The notes beneath the pieces are model-generated. The model was given only the letters and a program-made list of their open reading frames with translations, had not been told where the DNA came from and searched no databases. The position numbers and the translations under genes were made by a program. From an uncultured Lachnospiraceae bacterium (GTDB lineage Bacteria; Bacillota; Clostridia; Lachnospirales; Lachnospiraceae), in the NCBI GenBank assembly GCA_910586255.1, contig CAJUHR010000023.1:18300-82299 (forward strand): DNA of 64,000 nt, in the 5' to 3' direction. The stretch's first letter is position 1; every line of letters begins with the position of its first letter. Shown one piece after another: positions 18,285-26,458 of this stretch.

Positions 18285-18428
18285 CCTGTGTGGTTACCCG
18301 TGCCCCGGAAAACCCTCGAAGAACGTTGGCGCTTAATGAGCCAGGATGCTCTTCCTGGCGAATTTAGCGTCCACTACGTTCTTCACGGAGCGAGAGCGCG
18401 TTTTCCGGGGCACGGGTAACCACACAGG
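18285..18428. repeat. Long nested palindrome B (144 bp)
   Basis: The outer arms 18285-18312 and 18401-18428 are perfect 28-base inverted copies. Inner pairs GAAGAACGT (18318-18326)/ACGTTCTTC (18376-18384) and GCCAGGA/TCCTGGC (18340-18359) continue the stem. Its sequence differs from palindrome A 70 bp upstream, but its architecture is the same. No protein is encoded. Confidence 0.85.
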
Positions 18429-18486
18429 CGGACCTTAGGGGATAACCTTATGGTAGCCCTCTCGAATCCTATTTGATGGGAAGGCA

Positions 18487-18515
18487 TTGTTTAATTTTGA
18501 TTCTTGGTATATAAT
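18487..18515 (+). promoter_or_regulatory. Promoter of the GntR-type regulator operon
   Basis: TTGTTT at 18487-18492, a 17-base spacer and TATAAT at 18510-18515, some 85 bases before the regulator's ATG. Confidence 0.6.
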
Positions 18516-18599
18516 GATTTGGTAATAACTGGCAGGAGAACGGCGTTTCTTGGGGAAATCGGCTGAGATCCTGCACGATCATAGGAGACAGCGAAATGT

Positions 18600-19286
18600 A
18601 TGAAGAAAACTGATAATACCAGTCCGTTATCCAATGAGGTTTACAATACCCTTAAACAGAAGATTCTGGATTTCAATCTGGTTCCGGGACAGCTTTTGAT
18701 GGTGCAGGAGCAGGCCAATGAGATGGGTATCAGTCGGACGCCTGTGAGAGAGGCCATGGTGCGGCTCAGGGAAGAGGGAATGCTTACGGAAGCCACAGGC
18801 GGAAAGTTCCGGGTGTCCCAGATTACCTGGTCGTTCATAAAGGATCTGTTTGATGCCCGTCTGATTTTGGAGAGTCATTCGATCCGGCATATCGAGAAGT
18901 ACAGGCCAGAGAATTTGCTGGAGGATCTCCGTCAGAGCATCGAGGCGTTGAGAGGCTATGTGGAAAATGATCAGGTGTATGAGTCCTTTGTTGAGGACAA
19001 TCATTTCCATCAGATCATTGCCAGCTGCAGCGATAACCTGATCATCCGGGACTGGCTGGAAAAGCTTGGGGCCCACCAGCTTCGGATCCGGTTTTTGGCC
19101 GTACAGATCCCGGGGAGAATGGAGTATACGGTTAAGGAGCATCACGATATCTACACGGCGATCCGGAAGGAAGAGTATGAGCTGGCGGTAGAGAAGCTAA
19201 AGCTTCACTTGGTTACTTCTCTTGAGGAGCTGGACAGAAATCGCAAGAATCCCATGAGTATTATCAGTAATTTGATTAAAGAGTGA
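18600..19286 (+). CDS. GntR-family regulator, FCD subgroup
   Basis: A 228-residue transcription factor. Residues 10-75 form the winged helix of GntR proteins (VYNTLKQKILDFNLVPGQ, then the recognition-helix motif SRTPVREAMVRLREEGM). Residues 85-215 are an all-helical FCD ligand-binding domain with its usual Asp and His metal or acid contacts (FHQIIAS, VKEHHDIYTAI). FCD regulators commonly sense sugar acids or keto acids and control their catabolic genes, which fits the operon at 13898-17941. The likely operator is the palindrome at 13814. Confidence 0.93.
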   Translation: MKKTDNTSPLSNEVYNTLKQKILDFNLVPGQLLMVQEQANEMGISRTPVREAMVRLREEGMLTEATGGKFRVSQITWSFIKDLFDARLILESHSIRHIEKYRPENLLEDLRQSIEALRGYVENDQVYESFVEDNHFHQIIASCSDNLIIRDWLEKLGAHQLRIRFLAVQIPGRMEYTVKEHHDIYTAIRKEEYELAVEKLKLHLVTSLEELDRNRKNPMSIISNLIKE

Positions 19287-19290
19287 TCCC

Positions 19291-19842
19291 ATGTATGAGT
19301 TGGTTGTCCGATATAAGAAAAATACCATAAAGACACTGACAAGAGTGCAGGCAAATCTGTACTGCTACAAGCAGATGGCAGCATTGCTTGCACTTGGTCT
19401 GTCCCTTGCGGGGACAGGGCTTGCTTTTGCCCAAAAGAGCAGCGGATATGTGGTCCTTTTGGCATTGGGGTGCTGGCTGTGTATCAGCATCCATTACCCG
19501 GCTCAGTATTTAGCCCGGCAGATTGGCAGGGCCATGGGAGATGGGGAAAAGGAATTTTGTTACCGATTTTTGGAAAACGGAGTGGAAATCATCTGCGGAC
19601 AGGACAGAAATCACATTTCCTATGATAAAATTCAAAGGATTGTGGATGCAGGGGACAGCCTATGCTTTTTCCTTGGCCCAAATGCAGGTTTTTTGATATC
19701 AAAATCAGAGCTTGAGAATCAGGCTTCCTATACGGCGTTCGCCGATTATCTTAAGCAGCATATTGGTGTTCCCATAGAGAGGGATGTGCCTCTGTTTTTG
19801 CGGCTGCTTCGTTTCCGATTTCAGAAAATACAGAAAGGCTGA
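19291..19842 (+). CDS. YcxB-like membrane protein
   Basis: A 183-residue protein with two hydrophobic helices (about 28-70) and a C-terminal beta-rich domain in which IKFENGVEI-like and SYDKIQRIVDAGDSLCFFLG strands match the YcxB-like family, small PH-like membrane proteins of unknown role. It starts five bases after the regulator stop and three bases separate it from the dehydrogenase gene, so the three are one transcript. It may have been carried along without a role in catabolism. Confidence 0.7.
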   Translation: MYELVVRYKKNTIKTLTRVQANLYCYKQMAALLALGLSLAGTGLAFAQKSSGYVVLLALGCWLCISIHYPAQYLARQIGRAMGDGEKEFCYRFLENGVEIICGQDRNHISYDKIQRIVDAGDSLCFFLGPNAGFLISKSELENQASYTAFADYLKQHIGVPIERDVPLFLRLLRFRFQKIQKG

Positions 19843-19844
19843 TT

Positions 19845-20786
19845 ATGAGTAAAATATTGATTGTGGGTGGTGGAATGATGGGCAGCGGGATTGCCGCCGT
19901 GGCGTTGCATGCAGGAAATCAGGTGGCTGTGGTGGAGCCTTCAAAGGCGGCCGGTGACGGACTGGCAGAACGGATCGGAGCTGTCACCAGGGAGCTTCTT
20001 GAAAACGAGATGATCACAGAAGATCAGGCAAAAAATGCAGAGAATTTCCGGCTGTATAAAAGTCTGGAGGATTATTCTGACCGGCCGGATCTGGTTATAG
20101 AGGCAATCTCCGAGATTGTGGAGGAAAAGCAGCGATTGTTTGCTCTTCTGGATGAACGGTTTGATGAAAACATTCCTCTGGCCAGCAATACCTCGGGACT
20201 GCGGATTACGGACATTGCAAAGGACATGGCACACAAGGAGCGGGCCATGACCACTCATTTCTGGTTTCCGGCCCATCTGGTGCCGTTGGTGGAGGTGGTG
20301 ATGAGTGAGTGGACCCGGAAGGATCTGGCAAAAAAGGTTTACCAGATGTTAAAGGGCTGGGGGAAGGCGCCGGTTCTGGTAAAGAAGGATCTTCCGGGAC
20401 AGCTGGCAAACCGGATCTTCCAGGCAGTGATCCGGGAAGCCATCTCCATTGTGGAAAACGGCATTGCGGAGCCGGAGGATGTGGATACGGCCGTCAAGAT
20501 GGGAATGGGGATGCGGTTCCCGGTGTGGGGGCCCTTGGAGCATGTGGACGCGGTGGGGCTTAAGCTGTGTCAGTCGGTTCAGGACAATGTGCTTCCCAGC
20601 ATCAGCGATTCCAAGCAGGCGGCGGACATCTTCAGGGAAAAGCTTGAGAAGGGAGATGGCGGGTATCAGTCCCAAAGAGGCTTTTATGACTGGAATGAGA
20701 AGAGTATGGATAAGCTGCAGCAGCTGAGAAATCAGTTTATCATGCAGTCCGTGAAGTTTTTGAGGGGAAAGGGCTTGAATGGATAA
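19845..20786 (+). CDS. 3-hydroxyacyl-CoA dehydrogenase-family NAD-dependent oxidoreductase
   Basis: A 313-residue enzyme with an N-terminal Rossmann fold (GGGMMGSGIAAVAL, residues 7-20), the family motif DLVIEAISEIVEEKQ, the SNTSGLRITDIA region, and HFWFPAHLVPLVEVV, whose His is the usual catalytic base. The C-terminal helical domain (from LPGQLANRIFQAVIREA) is complete. The family includes 3-hydroxybutyryl-CoA dehydrogenase and L-gulonate 3-dehydrogenase. With sugar-acid genes beside it, oxidation of a 3-hydroxy acid is more likely here than butyrate metabolism, but this is inference. Confidence 0.85.
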   Translation: MSKILIVGGGMMGSGIAAVALHAGNQVAVVEPSKAAGDGLAERIGAVTRELLENEMITEDQAKNAENFRLYKSLEDYSDRPDLVIEAISEIVEEKQRLFALLDERFDENIPLASNTSGLRITDIAKDMAHKERAMTTHFWFPAHLVPLVEVVMSEWTRKDLAKKVYQMLKGWGKAPVLVKKDLPGQLANRIFQAVIREAISIVENGIAEPEDVDTAVKMGMGMRFPVWGPLEHVDAVGLKLCQSVQDNVLPSISDSKQAADIFREKLEKGDGGYQSQRGFYDWNEKSMDKLQQLRNQFIMQSVKFLRGKGLNG

Positions 20787-20837
20787 GATTGTGTAATCGT
20801 TGAGAAAGCGAAGGATGTATTTCTATAACAGAGAAAA

Positions 20838-20879
20838 AGCCCACCTGCCATATACAAAACAAGCAGGTGGACTTTTTTT
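20838..20879 (+). terminator. Rho-independent terminator
   Basis: Stem AGCCCACCTGC/GCAGGTGGACT with one mismatch and a 14-base loop, followed by seven T. It closes the regulator-dehydrogenase operon. Confidence 0.88.
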
Positions 20880-21001
20880 ATGCGTTATGGATATTTCCCA
20901 ATTCGCCTTCATGTTCCCAATGTTTCTAAATGTAACAGGAATGAATGTTTATCTGTCCGTATTTTCGGATCCGTTTGCGAATTGGCAATACAAACTGAAA
21001 T

Positions 21002-21379
21002 TTACCTTCGTACTCCCTCATCAGTAAACGTCCTTTTTAAGGCTTGTTCTGTCGGGAAAATAGCTAATACTAAAACCAGACATTGTATTGTACATAGAAT
21101 CGCCGCAACTATTCCAATTATATTCTCTGAGCTATGATAAAAAGGAAAATGGATAACAACTGATGGTATCAACAGAACCCAACCAATTTTCCACCATAAG
21201 CGACCGCAGCGCTCCTGCGCAAATTTCCATGTATCTATATTTTTCATAGAACGTGCTGTTCGATAACCAATTATTCCATTGATCTTTTCAGGAGCGTGTT
21301 TCCACATCCTATTACCAGCAATAATCATTATGATTGGAATAAGTAAATCACAAACAAATATAAACTACCAAAACCACAT
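21002..21379 (-). pseudogene. SdpI-family protein with nonsense codon at position 5
   Basis: Reading on the minus strand from the ATG at 21379, which has a GAGGAAAT site upstream, gives MWFW, then an in-frame TAG (21367-21365), then FIFVCDLLIPIIM and onward into an intact SdpI-family body (NGIIGYRTARSMKN, KFAQERCGRLWWKIGW, two further membrane helices). Family members start with an MWFWIF-type first helix, so the stop interrupts the natural start. Translation from the Met at codon 18 could still give a 108-residue protein lacking most of the first helix. SdpI proteins give immunity to a secreted toxin in Bacillus; many homologues have no known role. Confidence 0.75.
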
Positions 21380-21432
21380 ATATTTCCTCGCTTTCATAAA
21401 TACTGTTTTTGGGTTCATCAAACCGGAATTAT

Positions 21433-21672
21433 TTATAACTTTCTAATCGGAAAAAACATATAATTTTTCCCTGTCTGTGGACAAATAAAATCGTGGACTG
21501 CCCCAACTAATGGAATAGCATTATCTTCCAGCTTAGCCAAATGCTGAACTTCTCCAAAGTGAGAATTTGCATCAACCCATAGTCTTTGAATAAAACCCTC
21601 TCCATCTAAAGTTGAACCCTCTTTTCCTATCACAACAAAGGACTCCTTTACACATCTGTGAACTTTCATCAT
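21433..21672 (-). pseudogene. Fragment of a GyrI-like effector-binding protein
   Basis: A 79-residue frame whose first ~50 residues (VKESFVVIGKEGSTLDGEGF, LWVDANSHFGEV) resemble the N-terminal half of GyrI-like/AraC-effector-binding proteins, normally about 150-160 residues. The rest diverges and stops early. It is probably a decayed remnant in a region of other broken genes. Confidence 0.55.
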
Positions 21673-22000
21673 TTTTTCCTCAATCCCGATTTTTATATAA
21701 CTGTACCATAGTTTGTATATTTTTAAAAGCAGAATATTTATTTTACAGGAGCTGAAATTTAGTTATGGCTCCGCTGTCTTTGTATCCAGGATTCTCCTGC
21801 TGGCAATCTCAAACATTGTGACAATTCCCCGCTGTCCAAACGATTATATACCATTCATGCGAAAAAAAGACAGTTGGTGATAGGTCTATTGCCAACAGGA
21901 TTTGGTAAATGGTATCGTATTAACAAGTATGTTTTGATGCAAAAGTGACAATGTATGGGCATAGAAAAATAGTTTTGTGTGCCAAAAAGGATAAATCGTG
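21673..22000. other. Intergenic stretch before the kinase operon
   Basis: No intact gene is seen. An inverted repeat GTTGGTGATAG/CTATTGCCAAC (21873-21896, 9 of 11 paired, two-base centre) could be a regulator site for the downstream operon. In one plus-strand frame from about 21860 a short helicase-like P-loop resemblance (LLPTGFGK) ends at a stop. I find no confident promoter. Confidence 0.4.
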
Positions 22001-22013
22001 AGGAGGTATGAAC

Positions 22014-24194
22014 ATGGAAAAGAGTATTTTTGATTCAAAGCTGTACCGGGCGGTTTACAACAGCTATCAGGCGTTGGAAAAGCTGGAAAAGTCTCCCGTC
22101 ACCCCGGAGGGAGCGAAAAAAATGGAAGAAACCATGAGGAATTTCCAGAAGGCCTGCGAGGCTTATCTTGCCAAGAGGGAAGGGGCTAAGACGGAAAACG
22201 GTAAGGATCGGTATGAGGAGATTGACGGGCTTTACAGGGAGTATCTGGATAAGGGATATCTGACGGAGATGGGAAAGGATGCCATCGGGAATCGGGAGTA
22301 TGACGGGATGAGCTGGGAACAGGCCAGAGACCGGAGGGCGGACCGGCAGGCCATGGACCGGTTAAAGGCGACCATTGAGGAGCAGCAGAGGGAGATGGCC
22401 CAGTTGGAGAAAGAAACGATTTCCATGGAGACAGCTCCTAAGATGCTGAAGGCAAACCAGGAGATCATCCGCTGCTGCAAGGAATATGGGGAGAGAGAGT
22501 CCCGCGTACACCTTGGGGACAAGGAAGTGGAAAATGTTCTCAAAGGGCTTGAGGAGCGGAACTTAAATGCCCTGCGGGATATGACAAAGATGCAGGAGTA
22601 TGAGGGGAAGCAGTGGCAGGAGGTGAAAGAGGTTCCCATCCCCCGAATTGAGCCGAAAGGGCCGGTGCAGACCGTGGGAGCCAATGCCAGTGTCCGTATG
22701 AAGATCGAGATTGAGCCGGGAAGGCCGGGGTTTTTTACGGAGGCCAGAGAGAGCTACTCGGATTTGAACGTAATATTTGACCGTTATGTGGAGAATATGG
22801 AAAATGCTGATTTGAAGAAGCTCTTATTGGAAAACAGGGATATTATTGTGAACGCCGCAGAGGAAAAATCCAGAAACATTGATACTCTGATACCGGACGG
22901 TTCCTCTTTGGGAGACTGTATCCAGACTGCCAAAAAGCAATTTACCAAAGAAAAAGAAGGGCTTCAGAAGAACGGGCCGCTGATGCGGTGCGTTGGGGAG
23001 ATGTTTAAGGAATGCAAGGCATCGGCCATGGCAATTGGTAATGCCCAGCTTCAGCAGGGGGATAAAGTTTCTCTGCGGAATGTGGCAACCACCCGTATGG
23101 CAGAGCTTTTGGGGGTGGAAAGGCTGATTGCCCACTCTCAGACTGTGGAGGTGAAGCTGGGAGACCGGGTGGTGAAGGGAAGCTTTATGGATATGGCAGA
23201 GGGCTATGACGCCGCCTCCACGGATATTGACGTGGTTCAGAAATTCAAGGAGGTGAAGGACTGGTATTCACCGGGCATGGTCCGGGACCAGAGTGACCTT
23301 CAGATCTTTGACTTGATCTGCGGGCAGGTGGACCGCCATGGGGCCAATGCTTTTTACAAGATCGGCGAGATGGGGCCGGACGGCACCCGCCCCTTGCTTG
23401 GGCTTATGGGAATTGACAATGATATGGCGTTTTCGCCGGAGGTAAGGCTGGATGACAAAGGGAAGCTGGAGTCCATAGGAAAGACGGACTATACGGAATT
23501 TATGAATTTTATCAGCGAGGACATGGCGGATAAGATTATGGCTTTGGACCGGGAAAAGCTGGAGTTTGCAGTGGGGGATATTATCACGGAGAGGGAGATG
23601 GACGGCCTTGTGGCCCGCACGGAAAAGATGAAGGAGCTGATCCAGTCTCAGATGTATAAGGTGAAGGAGGGCGAGTGGAACCTGGAACATTACAAAAAAG
23701 AGGATACCAGCGATGAGGCGAAGAAATATTTTGAAGCAGTGGAAAGCCTGAAGAAGCGGATTGACCCGGAAAAAAAATATCCATGGTCCATGAATCTTTT
23801 GGGAAATGCCAAAAAGATAGCTGGGAAGAGCAGGGAAGTGATTCAGAATGAAAAGGAAGCCTATGCGGAGAGATTAGATGGGATTGAAAATATGTTTGAC
23901 GAGGCAGAAAAGGACGCCGCAGTCCAGTATGAGAAAGATAAGGTGGAATATGCCGAGCGGATGAAGGTAGAACAGGCCAAGGAGGACCAGAGAGAAAGAC
24001 GGCAATATATGACCCAGATGGAGGGGGTAAGCTCCCTGTTTGAATCTGCGGAAAAAGAAAAGATGGACGTGAAGGATCTTTTAAAGGAGGAGACGGGCAA
24101 AGAGAAGAAGGCGTGGACCTTTGCCGCCAAGGCAAGCCAGACAGAGCGGAAAACAGATATTTCCATTTCCTCCCGGCTGCGGCGGGTGAAGTGA
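22014..24194 (+). CDS. PI3/4K-HipA-like kinase-fold protein 1 (candidate effector)
   Basis: A 726-residue protein without signal peptide or membrane segment. Residues 1-200 are helical and shared with the next gene (FQKACEAYLAKREGAK). Residues ~220-250 hold a conserved strand block (VGANASVRMKIE, GFFTEAR). A helix ATTRMAELLGVERLIAHSQ (about 350-370) resembles the one before the nucleotide site in PI4K/HipA-like kinases. The catalytic loop DRHGAN is at 440-445 and the metal-binding GIDND at 466-470. The C-terminal ~150 residues are coiled-coil and end in the basic SSRLRRVK. The second ATG is used: AGGAGG lies seven bases before it but only one before the first. Kinase activity and secretion are inferred. 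Confidence 0.78.
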   Translation: MEKSIFDSKLYRAVYNSYQALEKLEKSPVTPEGAKKMEETMRNFQKACEAYLAKREGAKTENGKDRYEEIDGLYREYLDKGYLTEMGKDAIGNREYDGMSWEQARDRRADRQAMDRLKATIEEQQREMAQLEKETISMETAPKMLKANQEIIRCCKEYGERESRVHLGDKEVENVLKGLEERNLNALRDMTKMQEYEGKQWQEVKEVPIPRIEPKGPVQTVGANASVRMKIEIEPGRPGFFTEARESYSDLNVIFDRYVENMENADLKKLLLENRDIIVNAAEEKSRNIDTLIPDGSSLGDCIQTAKKQFTKEKEGLQKNGPLMRCVGEMFKECKASAMAIGNAQLQQGDKVSLRNVATTRMAELLGVERLIAHSQTVEVKLGDRVVKGSFMDMAEGYDAASTDIDVVQKFKEVKDWYSPGMVRDQSDLQIFDLICGQVDRHGANAFYKIGEMGPDGTRPLLGLMGIDNDMAFSPEVRLDDKGKLESIGKTDYTEFMNFISEDMADKIMALDREKLEFAVGDIITEREMDGLVARTEKMKELIQSQMYKVKEGEWNLEHYKKEDTSDEAKKYFEAVESLKKRIDPEKKYPWSMNLLGNAKKIAGKSREVIQNEKEAYAERLDGIENMFDEAEKDAAVQYEKDKVEYAERMKVEQAKEDQRERRQYMTQMEGVSSLFESAEKEKMDVKDLLKEETGKEKKAWTFAAKASQTERKTDISISSRLRRVK

Positions 24195-24345
24195 GAAGGG
24201 ATTGTGAGCGGAGCCATTCAGGTATACCGGAAATGGTTGTGGCAAATGTTGGATGGAAGGGTGCGGGTGTGTTGAAGGATTTGGGAGACACAGCGGGAGA
24301 GATCCCAAAATAAACAGACAAGGCGGGAGGAGACGGAGGCCATAT

Positions 24346-26364
24346 ATGGGGATTTTTGGAGATTCTAAGGAGTATAAGGCAGTTTATCAGAGCCTTAAGG
24401 CGTTGCAGGATTTGGAAAAGGAGGGTGTAAGCGCTGCTGGTGCGGCGGCCATTGGAGAGACCCTGCGCGGTTTCCAGAAAGCCTGCGAGAAGTATCTTTC
24501 CACCCGAAGCGGAGCGAGAACCGACCGGGGAAAGGAGCGCTACCAGCAGATTCAGCAGCTCTACGAGAAGTATCTGAGAAATGAACATTTGATAAAGCTG
24601 CCGGAGGCGGTGCGGGATAACCGGGAGTATGACGGCATGAACTGGGAGAAAGCCTGGGAGTTAGAGCACGCCAGACAGGTCATGGACGAGAGCCGGGCAG
24701 TGCTAAGGAAGATGGAGGATCAGCCGGTATCTTTAGAAACCGCGCCGAAGGTGGTGAAGGCCCATCATGATATGATCGAGGCCAGCCGGGTCTATTTCAC
24801 GGCTCAGGCTCCCAATGATTCGGTGCGGGCAAAGCAGCAGGAGGCCAGAAGGGAGCACGATGCCTTTCAGGCGAGAAATCTGGATGCCCTGCGGGATGTG
24901 AGGCGGTTAAAGGAGTTTGAGGGAAAGACCTGGAAGCAGGTGGATCAGGTGAAGCGTCCTTTTGTACAGGTCGGAAAAAAGGTGGAAAAGGCCGGGGCCG
25001 GAGCCAGTATCCGCTACAAGGTGACTTACAACAATACGGAAGGCTTTTTTACGGAGGGAAAGAAAACCACGGCAAAGCTGGGGGATGTGTTCGACCGCTA
25101 TGTGGAGAAGCTGCCGGATGGTTTCCTGAGAGCAAAAATGGAGAAGTATAAAGGGCTTCTCACCAACAGCCTGCTGGAGGAAAAGGCCTTAAGTCGGGAA
25201 AACACCATAGGCGAATGTATGGAACAGATTCGGGAACAGATGAAGGAACTGCCGGAGAAGGAGAGGACAGAGCTGGCCCGGGACGGAAGATTTCTTCGGG
25301 CCGGGGCGGAGCTGATGGTGGAGATTTGGAAAGAGGATGTGATGCTGAGCGGTTCCAGGTTAGAGACCGGGACGGATTTTTCCCGGCTCAATGAGGCCAC
25401 TACCCGGCTGGCGGATCTTTTGGGAGTGGGCGGACTGATTGCCCACTCCCAGGAGATGGAGATTGAGATGGACGGAAAGCGGATCCGGGGGAATTTTATG
25501 GAGAAGGCCCCGGGGGAAGATATTAACTCCAAGGATCCGGAGGTGTTGATGAAATTTGCCCAGGTGGAGAAGCTGCAGAACCCGGGGCTCAATAAGGATC
25601 TTTCCAATCTGCGGGTGCTTGACTATCTGTGTTATCAGAAGGACCGTCACAGCGGAAACGTCCTGTACCGTCTTGGGGAGCCCGGGCCGGACGGTCACCG
25701 GCAAATATTGGGGATTATGGGGATTGATAATGATTTGGCATTTTCTCCTTATACGGAACGGGATCAGATACAAAACCGGGGAACCATCTCGGAGCTTGAG
25801 GATATGAATTTTATCAGCGCGGATATGGCAGATCGGATCACCGGTCTTGACCGGGAAAAGCTGGAATACGCCGTGGGGGATATCCTGGGTGGAAAGGAGA
25901 TGGATGCCCTCATAACCCGGGTGGAGGACATGAAGCGTCATGTTCGCACCCAGATGATTCGTGTGAAGGACGGACAGTGGGAACTGAACCTGTTTTCCAT
26001 GAATGATACGAATCTGGAAAAAAAGGGACCGGAGGCTGTAAAGTATGCAAAAGCGGCCAAAAGCCTGCAGAATGAGATGGAGGGCCGGCCCGCTCACCCA
26101 TCAACGGTTTCTCTGATAAAAAAGACTCTGGATAATACAAAGTATGGATTTAAAAAAGAAAAGGAGATGTATCTGGCAAGGATGAACGGTCTCGAATCAA
26201 TGTTTGAGAATGCGGAAAAAGAGGCGGAGAAGATGAACCTGGGCGGGCTTATGAAGGAGGAAAACGGCCAGAAGCGTCCATTGGCAGTGCGCACCAGCCA
26301 ACCGCAGACAGCCAGAAGAGAGAGCCAGGTACAAAGAAAGGCAGGGGGACGCGCCATGGGATGA
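24346..26364 (+). CDS. PI3/4K-HipA-like kinase-fold protein 2 (candidate effector)
   Basis: A 672-residue paralogue of the preceding protein, similar from end to end. It has the helical N-domain (FQKACEKYLSTRSGARTDRG), the strand block (GAGASIRYKVTY, GFFTEGKK), the helix TTRLADLLGVGGLIAHSQE, the catalytic loop DRHSGN (residues 433-438), GIDND (459-463) and a coiled-coil tail ending in an Arg/Lys-rich stretch. The start at 24346 is set by GGAGACGGAGG upstream and by alignment with kinase 1; the longer frame runs through the spacer. It is cytoplasmic by sequence, with no export signal of the general pathway. Confidence 0.78.
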   Translation: MGIFGDSKEYKAVYQSLKALQDLEKEGVSAAGAAAIGETLRGFQKACEKYLSTRSGARTDRGKERYQQIQQLYEKYLRNEHLIKLPEAVRDNREYDGMNWEKAWELEHARQVMDESRAVLRKMEDQPVSLETAPKVVKAHHDMIEASRVYFTAQAPNDSVRAKQQEARREHDAFQARNLDALRDVRRLKEFEGKTWKQVDQVKRPFVQVGKKVEKAGAGASIRYKVTYNNTEGFFTEGKKTTAKLGDVFDRYVEKLPDGFLRAKMEKYKGLLTNSLLEEKALSRENTIGECMEQIREQMKELPEKERTELARDGRFLRAGAELMVEIWKEDVMLSGSRLETGTDFSRLNEATTRLADLLGVGGLIAHSQEMEIEMDGKRIRGNFMEKAPGEDINSKDPEVLMKFAQVEKLQNPGLNKDLSNLRVLDYLCYQKDRHSGNVLYRLGEPGPDGHRQILGIMGIDNDLAFSPYTERDQIQNRGTISELEDMNFISADMADRITGLDREKLEYAVGDILGGKEMDALITRVEDMKRHVRTQMIRVKDGQWELNLFSMNDTNLEKKGPEAVKYAKAAKSLQNEMEGRPAHPSTVSLIKKTLDNTKYGFKKEKEMYLARMNGLESMFENAEKEAEKMNLGGLMKEENGQKRPLAVRTSQPQTARRESQVQRKAGGRAMG

Positions 26365-26458
26365 GAGGGCGTTTCCGGTTTGTGAGGCTGTGCTATGGCT
26401 CATCCCATGGATTGGGAGGAATCAGGAACACGGATTAAAGAAAAAAGGAGAAGGAAGC

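Noticed and set aside
17942..18470. CRISPR array
   Set aside because: The repeats are inverted arms of two single palindromes, not regularly spaced direct repeats, and no cas genes are present.
21860..21945. Helicase-like P-loop segment (LLPTGFGK) in a short frame
   Set aside because: Only about 25 residues resemble a RecQ-type motif I and no other motif follows. It may be chance, so it is mentioned only within the intergenic entry.
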